Assembly: GCF_000011905.1 (NCBI RefSeq) | Contig: NC_002936.3 | Span: 372,001-436,000 of the forward strand | From: Dehalococcoides mccartyi 195 | GTDB taxonomy: Bacteria; Chloroflexota; Dehalococcoidia; Dehalococcoidales; Dehalococcoidaceae | Length of the DNA stretch: 64,000 nucleotides | Reading direction: 5' to 3' | Part shown: positions 1 to 9,395 of the stretch, piece after piece | Layout of the letters: every line of letters begins with the position of its first letter | Numbering within the stretch: position 1 is the first letter of the stretch | Made by a program: the position numbers and the translations under genes | Notes under the pieces: model-generated | The model's database searches: none | The model's input: only the letters and a program-made list of their open reading frames with translations | What the model was told of the DNA's origin: nothing

Positions 1-1809
<1,809 letters not shown>

Positions 1810-1817
1810 AGGGTATA

Positions 1818-1826
1818 AGTATATCA
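1818..1826 (-). promoter_or_regulatory. Extended -10 promoter, leaderless type
   Basis: TGA plus TATACT on the minus strand ends 8 bases before the ATG at 1809. Transcription would therefore begin within about a base or two of the start codon. There is no Shine-Dalgarno sequence between them. Confidence 0.55.
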
Positions 1827-1892
1827 GATGTGTTCGGCATTTAAAAAACCTAAGGCCTGTTTTAGCCTTATTACAGCCCGCAGCGGGTTGTA

Positions 1893-1901
1893 TGCTATAC
1901 T
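1893..1901 (+). promoter_or_regulatory. Extended -10 promoter of rsfS
   Basis: TGC plus TATACT on the plus strand lies 27 bases before the rsfS start. With the opposite element at 1818-1826 it forms a divergent promoter region. Confidence 0.5.
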
Positions 1902-1928
1902 AAAAACAGATTTTTGGGGAGGGTGCAC

Positions 1929-2273
1929 TTGGAATCAATAGATATTGCCCGGCAGATGGTAAGTATAGCCAGTGAGAAACAGGCTGAAGATATAGTCCTT
2001 TTGGATGTCAGGGAGTTGGTTAGTTACTGTGATTATTTCGTGCTGATGAGCGGCGCTTCCGGCCGTCAGCTTTCGGCTATTGCGGATACGGTTGAAAAGA
2101 CCTTTAAACCTCTTAAAATAGGGCCGCGCCACCGTGAAGGTGACGCGGATTCAGGCTGGATACTGCTTGATTTCGGCGGGGTGATTGCCCATATATTCAC
2201 CCCCGAAATACGCTCTTATTATAAGCTTGACCGTCTCTGGGAGAATGCCCCCAAACTGGTTTCTGTCCAGTAA
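1929..2273 (+). CDS. rsfS: Ribosomal silencing factor RsfS
   Basis: RsfS (DUF143/Iojap family) binds ribosomal protein uL14 and blocks subunit joining when nutrients are short. The protein has about 114 residues, the family's usual size. It shows the family core: DIVLLDVRELVSYCDYFVL, then GRQLSAIADTVE, and the late WILLDFGGVIAHIF followed by YYKLDRLW. I chose TTG 1929 because GGGGAGGG at 1916-1923 is well spaced from it; a GTG at 1923 and a TTG at 1914 are in frame but overlap that ribosome site. It converges directly on ndk with no gap. Confidence 0.9.
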   Translation: MESIDIARQMVSIASEKQAEDIVLLDVRELVSYCDYFVLMSGASGRQLSAIADTVEKTFKPLKIGPRHREGDADSGWILLDFGGVIAHIFTPEIRSYYKLDRLWENAPKLVSVQ

Positions 2274-2702
2274 CTAACGGCGGTCGTAGTTTACCAGTTC
2301 GCTTTCGCTGAAAAACAGGCTTATTTCATGTTTGGCGTTTTCAGCCGAGTCTGAGCCGTGAACGGTATTCTGCTCTATATTTATACCCAAATCTCCCCGT
2401 ACCGTACCCTTTTCAGATTTGGCAGGGTCAGTGGCGCCCATAGCCTTGCGCATTTTCTCAACGGCATTTTCGCCCTCAAAAACAGCGGCTACAATAGGGC
2501 CGGAGGTAATGTAAGTGACCAAATCCTTGAAAAAGGGGCGTTCCCGGTGGGGGGCATAGTGCTTGTCAGCTAAAACGGCATCCATCTGGAGCATCCGCAG
2601 GCCAATCATTTTCAGCCCCAGTTTTTCCATTCTGCCCAGTATTTCGCCGGACAGGCCGCGGTTAACGCCGTCAGGCTTAACCAGTAAAAGTGTTCTTTCC
2701 AT
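2274..2702 (-). CDS. ndk: Nucleoside diphosphate kinase
   Basis: Ndk transfers the gamma phosphate from ATP to other nucleoside diphosphates through a phospho-histidine. The protein has 142 residues, normal length. The catalytic histidine is H115 in the motif NTVHGSDS; the nucleotide-binding residues around KPDGVNRG (9-16) and the TDPAKSEKGTVRGD stretch are intact. A strong AAAGGAG site precedes ATG 2702. It is the last gene of the minus-strand run thiL-tsaE-tsaB/HAD-ndk, starting 9 bases after the preceding stop. Confidence 0.97.
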   Translation of the reverse strand: MERTLLLVKPDGVNRGLSGEILGRMEKLGLKMIGLRMLQMDAVLADKHYAPHRERPFFKDLVTYITSGPIVAAVFEGENAVEKMRKAMGATDPAKSEKGTVRGDLGINIEQNTVHGSDSAENAKHEISLFFSESELVNYDRR

Positions 2703-2711
2703 ATTTCTCCT

Positions 2712-4082
2712 TTATTTAGCGCCGGCCAAACCTATAAAACCGGCTATATCTTCTACACTAATCTTGCCCAGGGTGTCAACTATCATATCAGCTTCGCTCA
2801 GGGCCTGGGGTTGCTGGCTGTTGGTAACAGCTATGCATTTCATACCGGCTTTCTTGGCGGCTTCCACTCCGGCGGGTGCGTCTTCTATTACCAGGCACTC
2901 TTCCGGGCTGGCGCACAGTCTGGCGGCCGAGAGTAAGAATATCTGGGGGTTGGGCTTGCCCTTGGTGACATCTTTTTCGCTGACTGTAGCCAGGAAGTAG
3001 TCCCCTATACCCAGTTTAGTCATAACCAGCTTGATATTGGCCAGCGGTGCCGAAGATGCAATGGCCATGCGGTAACCGGCTGTTTTCAGGGATTTTAAAA
3101 GTTCTATCACACCGGGAAACAGCTGTATCTCCTGCCCGGCGTATTCACGGAAAAGGTGTTCCTTGCGGTCAGCCAGAGTGTGGATAGTATCCGCGTCTGA
3201 CTTCTCACCCAGCACCGAATAAATTATCATGTCATTCCGCAGGCCGAAGGTACGGTAAAAATCTGCTTCGGAAAAAGTATAACCTATCTCCGCAAAAGTA
3301 GTCTGCCATGCCCGCATATGAAAGGGGGCGGAATCTGCAATTACCCCGTCCATATCCCAGATAACGGCTTTGTTTTGGGAGAGCGGCAGGCCGGTGCGGT
3401 GTTTGCGGGGGGATATCTGGGGGCGGCGCAGGTAAAGCGGTTGCAAACCGGCAGGGCTGTCAGTCAGGCCGTCTTCAATCCTCTTTTTAGCCAGCCGTGC
3501 CAGCGAGGCTGCCCTTGAAGGGCGTATATCAGCCGGGGCAAATACTGCTTTTTTATCTCCAAGCAGGGCTTTAAGCTCGGTTTGGCTGGTTTGGCTTATC
3601 GGCCCGCAGATAACACAGGGTTCACTGACTTCAGCGGCTAAATCAGCCAGATTGGTGATATAGGGTTTAACCTCTTCTTTTAAGCCGTCTCCGTTCTTTT
3701 GGTAGATCGCTGCGGCATATTCCTGCTGTCCTGAGGGCAGTAATGCCCACACCTTAAGGCCGCTTGCCAGATAGGGGTAGGCGGCCAGTTCCAGTGTGCC
3801 GATACCGCACAGGGGGATATCCAGAGCAAAAGCCAGGCTTTTGGCGGTGCTCAGGCCTACTCTTAAGCCGTTAAAACTGCCCGGCCCTATGGAAACCGCA
3901 ATGGCTGAGGCATCTTTAAGGCTTAGCCCGGCTGACTCAAGCAGCCACTCCAAACGGGGCAGCAGCTCTACCGTCTGGTTTTGGTGGCTTAGCCAGTTGT
4001 ACTGGGCCACTATTTCATCATCTTTAAGGACAGCCAGCCCGGTGTCCGGGGTGGCTGTATCAATGGCTATTAAAACCGGCAT
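2712..4082 (-). CDS. tsaB: Fusion: TsaB (tRNA t6A synthesis) + HAD-family phosphatase
   Basis: The 456-residue protein joins two families. Residues 1 to about 221 are TsaB/YeaZ: an ASKHA fold with AIDTAT (6-11), SIGPGSFNGLRVG (64-76) and the typical TsaB ending PLYLRR (215-220). TsaB is the scaffold for TsaD in making N6-threonylcarbamoyladenosine at position 37 of ANN-decoding tRNAs. Residues from about 238 to 450 are a beta-phosphoglucomutase-like HAD hydrolase, with DMDG (243-246), a serine motif in ASSAP, a lysine in KGKPNP and the acidic EDAPAG. Both catalytic sets look intact. The gene overlaps tsaE by 23 bases. Most bacteria carry TsaB alone, at about 220-230 residues; the HAD substrate is unknown. 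Confidence 0.93.
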   Translation of the reverse strand: MPVLIAIDTATPDTGLAVLKDDEIVAQYNWLSHQNQTVELLPRLEWLLESAGLSLKDASAIAVSIGPGSFNGLRVGLSTAKSLAFALDIPLCGIGTLELAAYPYLASGLKVWALLPSGQQEYAAAIYQKNGDGLKEEVKPYITNLADLAAEVSEPCVICGPISQTSQTELKALLGDKKAVFAPADIRPSRAASLARLAKKRIEDGLTDSPAGLQPLYLRRPQISPRKHRTGLPLSQNKAVIWDMDGVIADSAPFHMRAWQTTFAEIGYTFSEADFYRTFGLRNDMIIYSVLGEKSDADTIHTLADRKEHLFREYAGQEIQLFPGVIELLKSLKTAGYRMAIASSAPLANIKLVMTKLGIGDYFLATVSEKDVTKGKPNPQIFLLSAARLCASPEECLVIEDAPAGVEAAKKAGMKCIAVTNSQQPQALSEADMIVDTLGKISVEDIAGFIGLAGAK

Positions 4083-4551
4083 CCTTTACCCTCTGTGCAA
4101 TCTCATTTAGCAGCTCTTCATAGCGGATACCCCAGGCAGACAGGGTCAGTTTCCGCTTATTTTCATCCAGATAGGCTATTTCTATCCGCAGGTTTTCCGT
4201 AGGCAGCAGCTCATCGGCTTTGTCAGCCCACTCAACCACCGTTACTCTGCTGCCGTAAAAATAGTCATCCAGTCCCAGTTCCTCTATTTCTTCGCTCAGG
4301 TCCAAACGGTATAAATCTATGTGATACAAAGGTAACCGCCCGTACATCTCACGCACCAGTACAAACGAAGGGCTCAGGGCATTTTCGGTAACATCCAGCC
4401 CCTTGGCTATTCCCTGGGTCAGGTTCGTTTTGCCTGCTCCAAGGTTCCCCACCAGGAAGATAATATCCCCGGCTGATGCCAGTCCGCCTATTATCTTGCC
4501 CAGGTCTTGGGTTTGCCGGGTACTGTGACTCACCAGTTCAAGTTGGTTCAT
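4060..4551 (-). CDS. tsaE: tRNA threonylcarbamoyladenosine biosynthesis ATPase TsaE
   Basis: TsaE is the small P-loop ATPase of the bacterial t6A complex and works with TsaB and TsaD. The 163-residue protein has Walker A GNLGAGKT (35-42), a switch-like segment SPSFVLV (60-66) and the family marker YHIDLYRL (76-83). It lies between thiL and tsaB, overlapping thiL by 4 bases and tsaB by 23, so all are probably translated together. The partner tsaD is not in this window. Confidence 0.95.
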   Translation of the reverse strand: MNQLELVSHSTRQTQDLGKIIGGLASAGDIIFLVGNLGAGKTNLTQGIAKGLDVTENALSPSFVLVREMYGRLPLYHIDLYRLDLSEEIEELGLDDYFYGSRVTVVEWADKADELLPTENLRIEIAYLDENKRKLTLSAWGIRYEELLNEIAQRVKDAGFNSH

Positions 4552-5558
4552 TTCGGTTTTTTAAAATGCTCCCAGCCGTTCTTTTCCGGCTGAAGGGCCC
4601 TCCCATCTTTATCCACTAATTTCAGTTCATCCGGTTTACCCGGAATAATCTCACCTATAATAGTAACCGGTATTCCGCTTTGGGCTGATATCTGCTCTAT
4701 CACTTTGGCCGGGGCGGTAAATAGCAGCTCGTAATCTTCCCCCCCGTAAAGTGCCATGTGTTGGGCTTGGAGAGGGTAGCAAAGACGCAGGCTGGGGTGG
4801 ACAGGCAGCCTCTCAAGCTCAATTCGGGCACTCACCCGGCTCTGCCTTAGTATATGCAAAAGGTCAGCCGCCAGCCCGTCACTGATATCTATACAGCAGC
4901 GAGCCCCCTCTTTTACCAGCAGCCGGGCTTCATTTATCCGCGGTTCGGGGCGGTAAAAAGAGCGGCAAAATATCTCCCGGCTTTCGTCTGGAACTTTGGT
5001 TTGGTTTAAAAGCATATCCAACCCGGCGGCGGCATTGCCCAGATAACCGGTAACAGCTATTTTTTGCCCTGGCAAAGCCGTGTTCCGGGTAAGCAGCTTG
5101 TCCGGGTTTTCTGCCGAACCCAGCAGGGTAACCGCCAGATTTATTAAGGAGGACTGGTTGGTATCCCCGGCTATTATGGCCGTCTGGTATTTGTCAGCCA
5201 GGCTTCGCATGGCGTTATAGCAGTCTGTCACGCTGGAAACGAGCGTATCCGGCGGCAGGTCAATATTCACAATAGCATATTGGGGGACTCCCCCCATGGC
5301 GGCAATATCGCTTAGGTTTATCGCCAGGGCTTTGTAACCTAAGTCTGCCCAGTTAAGCATACTGCGGTTGAAATGTACGTTTTCAATAAGGCTGTCCACC
5401 GTGACCAGCTGGTATCCCTGAGGCCGGAAAACAGCCGCATCGTCACCAATATCCAGTATCAGGTTTTGACGGGCAGGGGTGGTTTCATCTGTTCCCTGGT
5501 GCAGAAGTTTGTTCAGCTGGTCTATCAGCTGGCATTCGCCTATGTCAGAAACCTTCAT
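4548..5558 (-). CDS. thiL: Thiamine-monophosphate kinase
   Basis: ThiL phosphorylates thiamine monophosphate to the active cofactor thiamine diphosphate. The 336-residue protein belongs to the PurM/AIR-synthetase-like family, with the glycine and aspartate pattern ILDIGDDAAVF near residue 36-46, the metal-binding AINLSDIAAMGG and the late CIDISDGLAADL. It is the first gene of a four-gene minus-strand operon. The ATG at 5558 lacks a Shine-Dalgarno site, and a TATAAT box ends 9 bases upstream, suggesting a leaderless transcript. Confidence 0.95.
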   Translation of the reverse strand: MKVSDIGECQLIDQLNKLLHQGTDETTPARQNLILDIGDDAAVFRPQGYQLVTVDSLIENVHFNRSMLNWADLGYKALAINLSDIAAMGGVPQYAIVNIDLPPDTLVSSVTDCYNAMRSLADKYQTAIIAGDTNQSSLINLAVTLLGSAENPDKLLTRNTALPGQKIAVTGYLGNAAAGLDMLLNQTKVPDESREIFCRSFYRPEPRINEARLLVKEGARCCIDISDGLAADLLHILRQSRVSARIELERLPVHPSLRLCYPLQAQHMALYGGEDYELLFTAPAKVIEQISAQSGIPVTIIGEIIPGKPDELKLVDKDGRALQPEKNGWEHFKKPK

Positions 5559-5567
5559 AATGCAAGG

Positions 5568-5576
5568 ATTATACCA
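5568..5576 (-). promoter_or_regulatory. Extended -10 promoter of thiL operon, leaderless type
   Basis: TGG plus a perfect TATAAT on the minus strand, ending 9 bases before ATG 5558. No -35 match is seen at 17 bases. Confidence 0.55.
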
Positions 5577-5678
5577 TTTTCAGCTATCGCCTGCAGGGTC
5601 TAAAACAAGCGTTTTCTAAAATTCAAGGAGGGGATTTTTTAGCTTTGGCTTACGTATGGGCTGCGATGGGAATTAACC

Positions 5679-5707
5679 TTGACAATTAGTACATTGAGGA
5701 ATATTAT
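5679..5707 (+). promoter_or_regulatory. Consensus promoter of the methyltransferase-cyclase-prenyltransferase operon
   Basis: A perfect TTGACA (5679-5684) and TATTAT (5702-5707) are separated by exactly 17 bases. This is the strongest sigma-70-type match in the window. Start of transcription is predicted near 5714, giving a leader of about 135 bases. Confidence 0.75.
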
Positions 5708-5720
5708 TGATTTTTGAAAT

Positions 5721-5801
5721 CGCCATTAGTGTGGCGTTTTTGTTTGGCACTTACTCAAAAAAGCTGAGTTTTGTCATTGGTGGGTTCCCCGTTTCAATGA
5801 C
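5721..5801 (+). promoter_or_regulatory. Structured leader with terminator-like hairpin (possible attenuator)
   Basis: Three inverted repeats follow the promoter. CGCCAT and GTGGCG (5721-5736) form a short stem with loop TAGT and are followed by TTTTTGTTT, which looks like a weak intrinsic terminator. ACTCA/TGAGT (5753-5769) forms a second stem. GTCATTG/CAATGAC (5773-5779 and 5795-5801) forms a third. Together they occupy most of the untranslated leader. I do not recognise a known riboswitch; regulation is inferred from position only. Confidence 0.4.
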
Positions 5802-5849
5802 TTCAGATATGGAATATGTCTAAATAAATGCTTCAAAAGGTGATAGCTG

Positions 5850-6626
5850 ATGAGTAGTTTGGCCGAAGCGCCTATCCATGACCCCGGATTTGACTCTGAA
5901 GAGGCGCATAAACGTAAACAGTATATGGTTGACTTGTTCGTAGTCCAAGCAAAAAACTACGATTTCCATGATGATGTTTTCGGGCTTTATGCCCACCGTT
6001 TCTGGATGCGGACCGTTCTTAAGATAATGGGGCGGTTTCTGAAAGACCGGAAGCATGTTGATATGCTGGATTTGGCCTGCGGCACCGGCTTTGTTACCTT
6101 CAATACAGCCAGAAACTTTGACAATGTTGACATAGAGGCCTTTGATATCAGCCCGGATATGCTGGCCGTTGCTAAAGAACGCTACGAAAAGTATTTCAAA
6201 GGGCGGAACATCAAGTTCTGGCGGGGTGATGCCGAAGTTCCCTTTGGCGAAGAGAAATATGACCTGGTAACTACCAGTTTTGCTTACCGCAACTTTGCCA
6301 ACAAAGGCATTGCCACCGAAAACGTTTTCAATGCCCTGAAGCCGGGCGGTCTGTTTATTATTCAGGACCTTACCAAACCCGAACGCCACCCCATGCGCGG
6401 GCTGTATATATTCTACATGAAGTATATCCTGCCGGTGCTTACCGGCATTCTGGGCACCGAAAAATCCGCTGCCCGCTGGCTTTACAAGTCTGCCATGATG
6501 ATGCCCACTAACGGGCAGATTGTAAAACTGATGGAAAGTAAAGGCTTTGAGAAATGCCAGTACAAGAGCCTGTCACTGGGTATTGCCTGCGTAATCTGGG
6601 GTTTCAAGCCGGAGAAATCAGAATAA
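5850..6626 (+). CDS. MenG/UbiE-type SAM-dependent methyltransferase, first paralogue
   Basis: The 258-residue protein is a class I methyltransferase. Its SAM-binding motif I, LDLACGTGF, is near residues 73-81, followed by an acidic strand end (FDIS), the motif GDAEVPF and ALKPGG, as in the MenG/UbiE family that methylates prenylated quinone rings. AAGGTGAT before ATG 5850 sets the start. It heads a five-gene operon and is a close paralogue of the next gene, sharing the N-terminal DPGF-SEEA motif and much of the core. A quinone-like substrate is suggested by family and by the neighbouring UbiA gene, but not shown. Confidence 0.85.
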   Translation: MSSLAEAPIHDPGFDSEEAHKRKQYMVDLFVVQAKNYDFHDDVFGLYAHRFWMRTVLKIMGRFLKDRKHVDMLDLACGTGFVTFNTARNFDNVDIEAFDISPDMLAVAKERYEKYFKGRNIKFWRGDAEVPFGEEKYDLVTTSFAYRNFANKGIATENVFNALKPGGLFIIQDLTKPERHPMRGLYIFYMKYILPVLTGILGTEKSAARWLYKSAMMMPTNGQIVKLMESKGFEKCQYKSLSLGIACVIWGFKPEKSE

Positions 6627-6627
6627 G

Positions 6628-7395
6628 ATGAGCAGTGTGAATGTAAGCGTAAAAGACCCCGGTTTTGAGTCTGAAGAGGCTCAGGCCCGCAAGCGTTATA
6701 TGCTCCAGCTGTTTGGCTTTCAGGCCAAACACTATGATTTGCACGATGATATTATAGGTATGGGTATTCACCGCCGCTGGGGCAAAGAGATGGTTTTAGA
6801 GATACTGACCTATACCCGCAATATGCCCCAGGTGAAAATGCTGGATTTGGCCTGCGGGACCGGTTTTGTTACCTTTAACACTCTGCGTTACATGAATAAT
6901 GTGGATATAGACGCCTTTGATATTACCCCCGAAATGGTGGAAGTAGCCAAGGGGCGGCTCAAGAAAAACTACCCTGACCGCAATGTAAAGTTCTGGGTGG
7001 GTGATGCCGAGGTACCCTACGGGGATGCCAAGTACGATGTTATCGGCACCTGCTTTGCCTTCCGCAATTTTGCCAACAAAAATCTGGCGGCCTCTAATAT
7101 TTTTAAAGCACTTAAACCGGGCGGTCTGCTGGTTTTGCAGGATATGACCAAACCCGAAAAACAGCCCTTCCGCGGTATTTACCTGTTTGCCTTGAAAAAC
7201 TTGATGCCCATCATGGCTCGGATAATAGGCACAGAACGCAAATCAGCCCGGTATCTGGCAAATTCGGTGCTGGCCATGCCCAGTAACGCGGAAATAATGT
7301 CTATCCTCCAGAATCAGGGTTTTATAAATATCAAATCCCGCTATCAGAGCGGTGGTATGGGTACACTGACCGTGGCCTATAAGCCGGAGAATTAA
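6628..7395 (+). CDS. MenG/UbiE-type SAM-dependent methyltransferase, second paralogue
   Basis: The 255-residue protein follows the first paralogue by a single base and shares its layout: DPGFESEEA near the N-terminus, LDLACGTGF (72-80), GDAEVPY and ALKPGG. The two copies differ clearly in the C-terminal third, where substrate specificity usually lies. Tandem duplication with divergence suggests two successive methylations or two related substrates. Cotranscription with the cyclase and prenyltransferase genes is nearly certain from spacing. Confidence 0.85.
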   Translation: MSSVNVSVKDPGFESEEAQARKRYMLQLFGFQAKHYDLHDDIIGMGIHRRWGKEMVLEILTYTRNMPQVKMLDLACGTGFVTFNTLRYMNNVDIDAFDITPEMVEVAKGRLKKNYPDRNVKFWVGDAEVPYGDAKYDVIGTCFAFRNFANKNLAASNIFKALKPGGLLVLQDMTKPEKQPFRGIYLFALKNLMPIMARIIGTERKSARYLANSVLAMPSNAEIMSILQNQGFINIKSRYQSGGMGTLTVAYKPEN

Positions 7396-7396
7396 A

Positions 7397-8491
7397 ATGG
7401 GTAAAGTGGATACACTGGCTTATGACATTGGGAATAACCGTACCCGCCACGTATATATAGGCAGTGACATACTGGGTAGTCTGCCCGAATATGCAAAACA
7501 GCTAAATGCGGACAAATTTTTTATAATAACTGATTCCAATCTGGAAAATATTCTAAAAGATAAAATAAAAGATTTGCTTTCCGGGGTGACCGAAACCCAC
7601 CTGCTGGCTTTCCCGGCCGGTGAAGCCTCAAAAACTCTGTCTACTCTGGAAGACATAGGCTCAAAAATCCTTGACCTCAGGGCTACCAAATCAAGCGTTA
7701 TCGTCTGTTTGGGGGGTGGGGTAGTAGGGAATCTGGGCGGTCTTACCGCCGCACTCCTTTTCAGGGGTTTGCGCTTTTTCCATATTCCTACCACCATGGT
7801 TGCCCAGATAGACAGTGCCATTGGCCAGAAACAGGCCGTTAACTACAAAATGGGTAAAAACCTGTTCGGACAGTATTATGCCCCTGAGTTTGTCTTTATA
7901 GATTTTAATTTCCTGCGGACTCTGCCCGAACGCCAGATACGGGCGGGTTTGGCCGAATCTGTAAAACACGGCTTGTGCCAGGAATCCTCCTTTTTTGACT
8001 ATATAGAAGAACACGCCGGTGATTATTCGCCGGAAGTTATAGATTATATCTCCCGCCATACCATAGAGCTTAAGCTGGAGCTGCTTAAGATTGACCCCTT
8101 TGAGGGCAAGCTTGACCCCCAGCTGGAGCTTGGGCATACCATAGGCCATGCGGTAGAGATTATTAAAAACGGCCAGCTTTTGCATGGTGAGTCCATTGCT
8201 ATCGGCATGGTGGCTGAGGCCGCCCTTTCCTGTGAGATGGGCTATATGAAGCCCGAACTGGCCGCTAAAATAGAGCGTATTTTCAAGAAGCTGGGTTTGC
8301 CCACCCGTATTCCGGCGGATGTTCCTCTGGAAGGGGTGCTGGAAGCCCTGCGCTATGATAACAAACGCCGTACTGCCCGTACAGACTTCTTTTTGCTTGA
8401 GGATTTTACCCGTTTCCACAAGGAAAATGGTAAAATAGGTACCAAGGTTTCTGAAGAGGTTTTGAAGAAAGTTCTTGAAAGCGCTTACTAG
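7397..8491 (+). CDS. Dehydroquinate-synthase-like sugar phosphate cyclase
   Basis: The 364-residue protein belongs to the AroB superfamily, NAD- and metal-dependent cyclases that turn sugar phosphates into carbocycles. The probable metal ligands are present: E187, H247 in GHTIGH and H263. Two signature sites depart from ordinary AroB: GGGVVGN (106-112) has Asn where AroB usually has Asp, and the segment after DSAIG reads QKQAVN (144-149) in place of the usual GKTGVN-like loop. From memory these resemble the 2-deoxy-scyllo-inosose synthase branch. It begins 1 base after the second methyltransferase and overlaps the prenyltransferase gene. The context argues against a housekeeping shikimate role; the true product is unknown. 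Confidence 0.8.
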   Translation: MGKVDTLAYDIGNNRTRHVYIGSDILGSLPEYAKQLNADKFFIITDSNLENILKDKIKDLLSGVTETHLLAFPAGEASKTLSTLEDIGSKILDLRATKSSVIVCLGGGVVGNLGGLTAALLFRGLRFFHIPTTMVAQIDSAIGQKQAVNYKMGKNLFGQYYAPEFVFIDFNFLRTLPERQIRAGLAESVKHGLCQESSFFDYIEEHAGDYSPEVIDYISRHTIELKLELLKIDPFEGKLDPQLELGHTIGHAVEIIKNGQLLHGESIAIGMVAEAALSCEMGYMKPELAAKIERIFKKLGLPTRIPADVPLEGVLEALRYDNKRRTARTDFFLLEDFTRFHKENGKIGTKVSEEVLKKVLESAY

Positions 8492-9395
8492 CGAACGTCC
8501 GGATTTTCAGGACTGGATACAGGCTGCCCGTCTCAAGTTCCTGCCCCAGGGTGTAATGCCGGTGGTAATAGCCGGCGCTTTGGCTTTTTCTGAAGATACC
8601 TTTGACGTAGTCAACTTTGTAGTGGCCTTTTCAGCCGCTGCCGCTGTTCAGATTGGCCTTACCATGTTTAATGACACCCTTGATTATGTTTATGGCACTG
8701 ATTGCAAACATGCTGATGCCAAAAACCCTTTTTCCGGCGGGAGCGGGGTTTTTACCTGTGGGGTTATAAAGCCCCGCCAGTCCCTCCTGGTTATCTTCTC
8801 TCTGTATTTCTTCGCCCTGCTGTGTGCCATTTATATGGCGCTGGATATGGGCTGGGGGGTTATGTGGATTGCCGTTATCGGGGCGGCTATTTCCATACTC
8901 TATTCTGCTAAACCCATGCGTCTGGCTTACCATGGCCTGGGTGAGCTGATGATGCTTATCGGTTACGGGCCGGTGCTGACAGCCTGGGGGTATTTTGTGC
9001 ATACCGGTATGGTTAACCGGGATGTGCTGCTGATAGGTGTTATACCGGGTTTGTGCATGTGGGCAATGATACTTATAAATGAGATACCTGATTATCAGGA
9101 AGACCGGGCCGCCGGTAAACGTAACCTGACTTATCGCCTGGGGCCTAAAAATGCCAAAAATCTTTTCAGTATCTCTTTGGCAGGCCTTTACACCTATATA
9201 CTGGCACTTGTATTTACCGGGGTGATGCCCCCGCTTTCAGCCATATCCTTAGGCGGTATCCCTCTGGCAGTTATGGCTGTCAGGATTGCCCACCGCTATT
9301 ATAATGACCCCATAAAGGTAGCCATGGCCAATAAATTGATGGTCATAATATATTCGGTCACAACTGCTACGGTGGCCATAGGGATGTTGACATAA
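8475..9395 (+). CDS. UbiA/MenA-type membrane prenyltransferase
   Basis: The 306-residue integral membrane protein belongs to the UbiA superfamily, which joins a polyprenyl diphosphate to an acceptor ring. Both aspartate-rich motifs are present: NDTLDYVYGTD (66-76) followed by NPFSGGSG, and NEIPDYQED (202-210). About eight or nine hydrophobic helices can be seen. The first motif with SGGSG resembles MenA-type enzymes. The start TTG 8475 lies inside the end of the cyclase gene (17-base overlap); no better start is available without losing the N-terminal helix. The acceptor may be the product of the upstream cyclase, which is inference. Confidence 0.85.
   Translation: MKALTSERPDFQDWIQAARLKFLPQGVMPVVIAGALAFSEDTFDVVNFVVAFSAAAAVQIGLTMFNDTLDYVYGTDCKHADAKNPFSGGSGVFTCGVIKPRQSLLVIFSLYFFALLCAIYMALDMGWGVMWIAVIGAAISILYSAKPMRLAYHGLGELMMLIGYGPVLTAWGYFVHTGMVNRDVLLIGVIPGLCMWAMILINEIPDYQEDRAAGKRNLTYRLGPKNAKNLFSISLAGLYTYILALVFTGVMPPLSAISLGGIPLAVMAVRIAHRYYNDPIKVAMANKLMVIIYSVTTATVAIGMLT

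Noticed and set aside
5625-5689. AAGGAGGGG followed by a possible 14-codon leader peptide from TTG 5645
   Set aside because: The spacing of about 11 bases is long, no promoter precedes it, and the -35 box at 5679 lies inside the frame.
5820-6389. Long minus-strand frame opposite the first methyltransferase gene
   Set aside because: It is a shadow of a well-supported gene and shows no start signal or recognisable domain.
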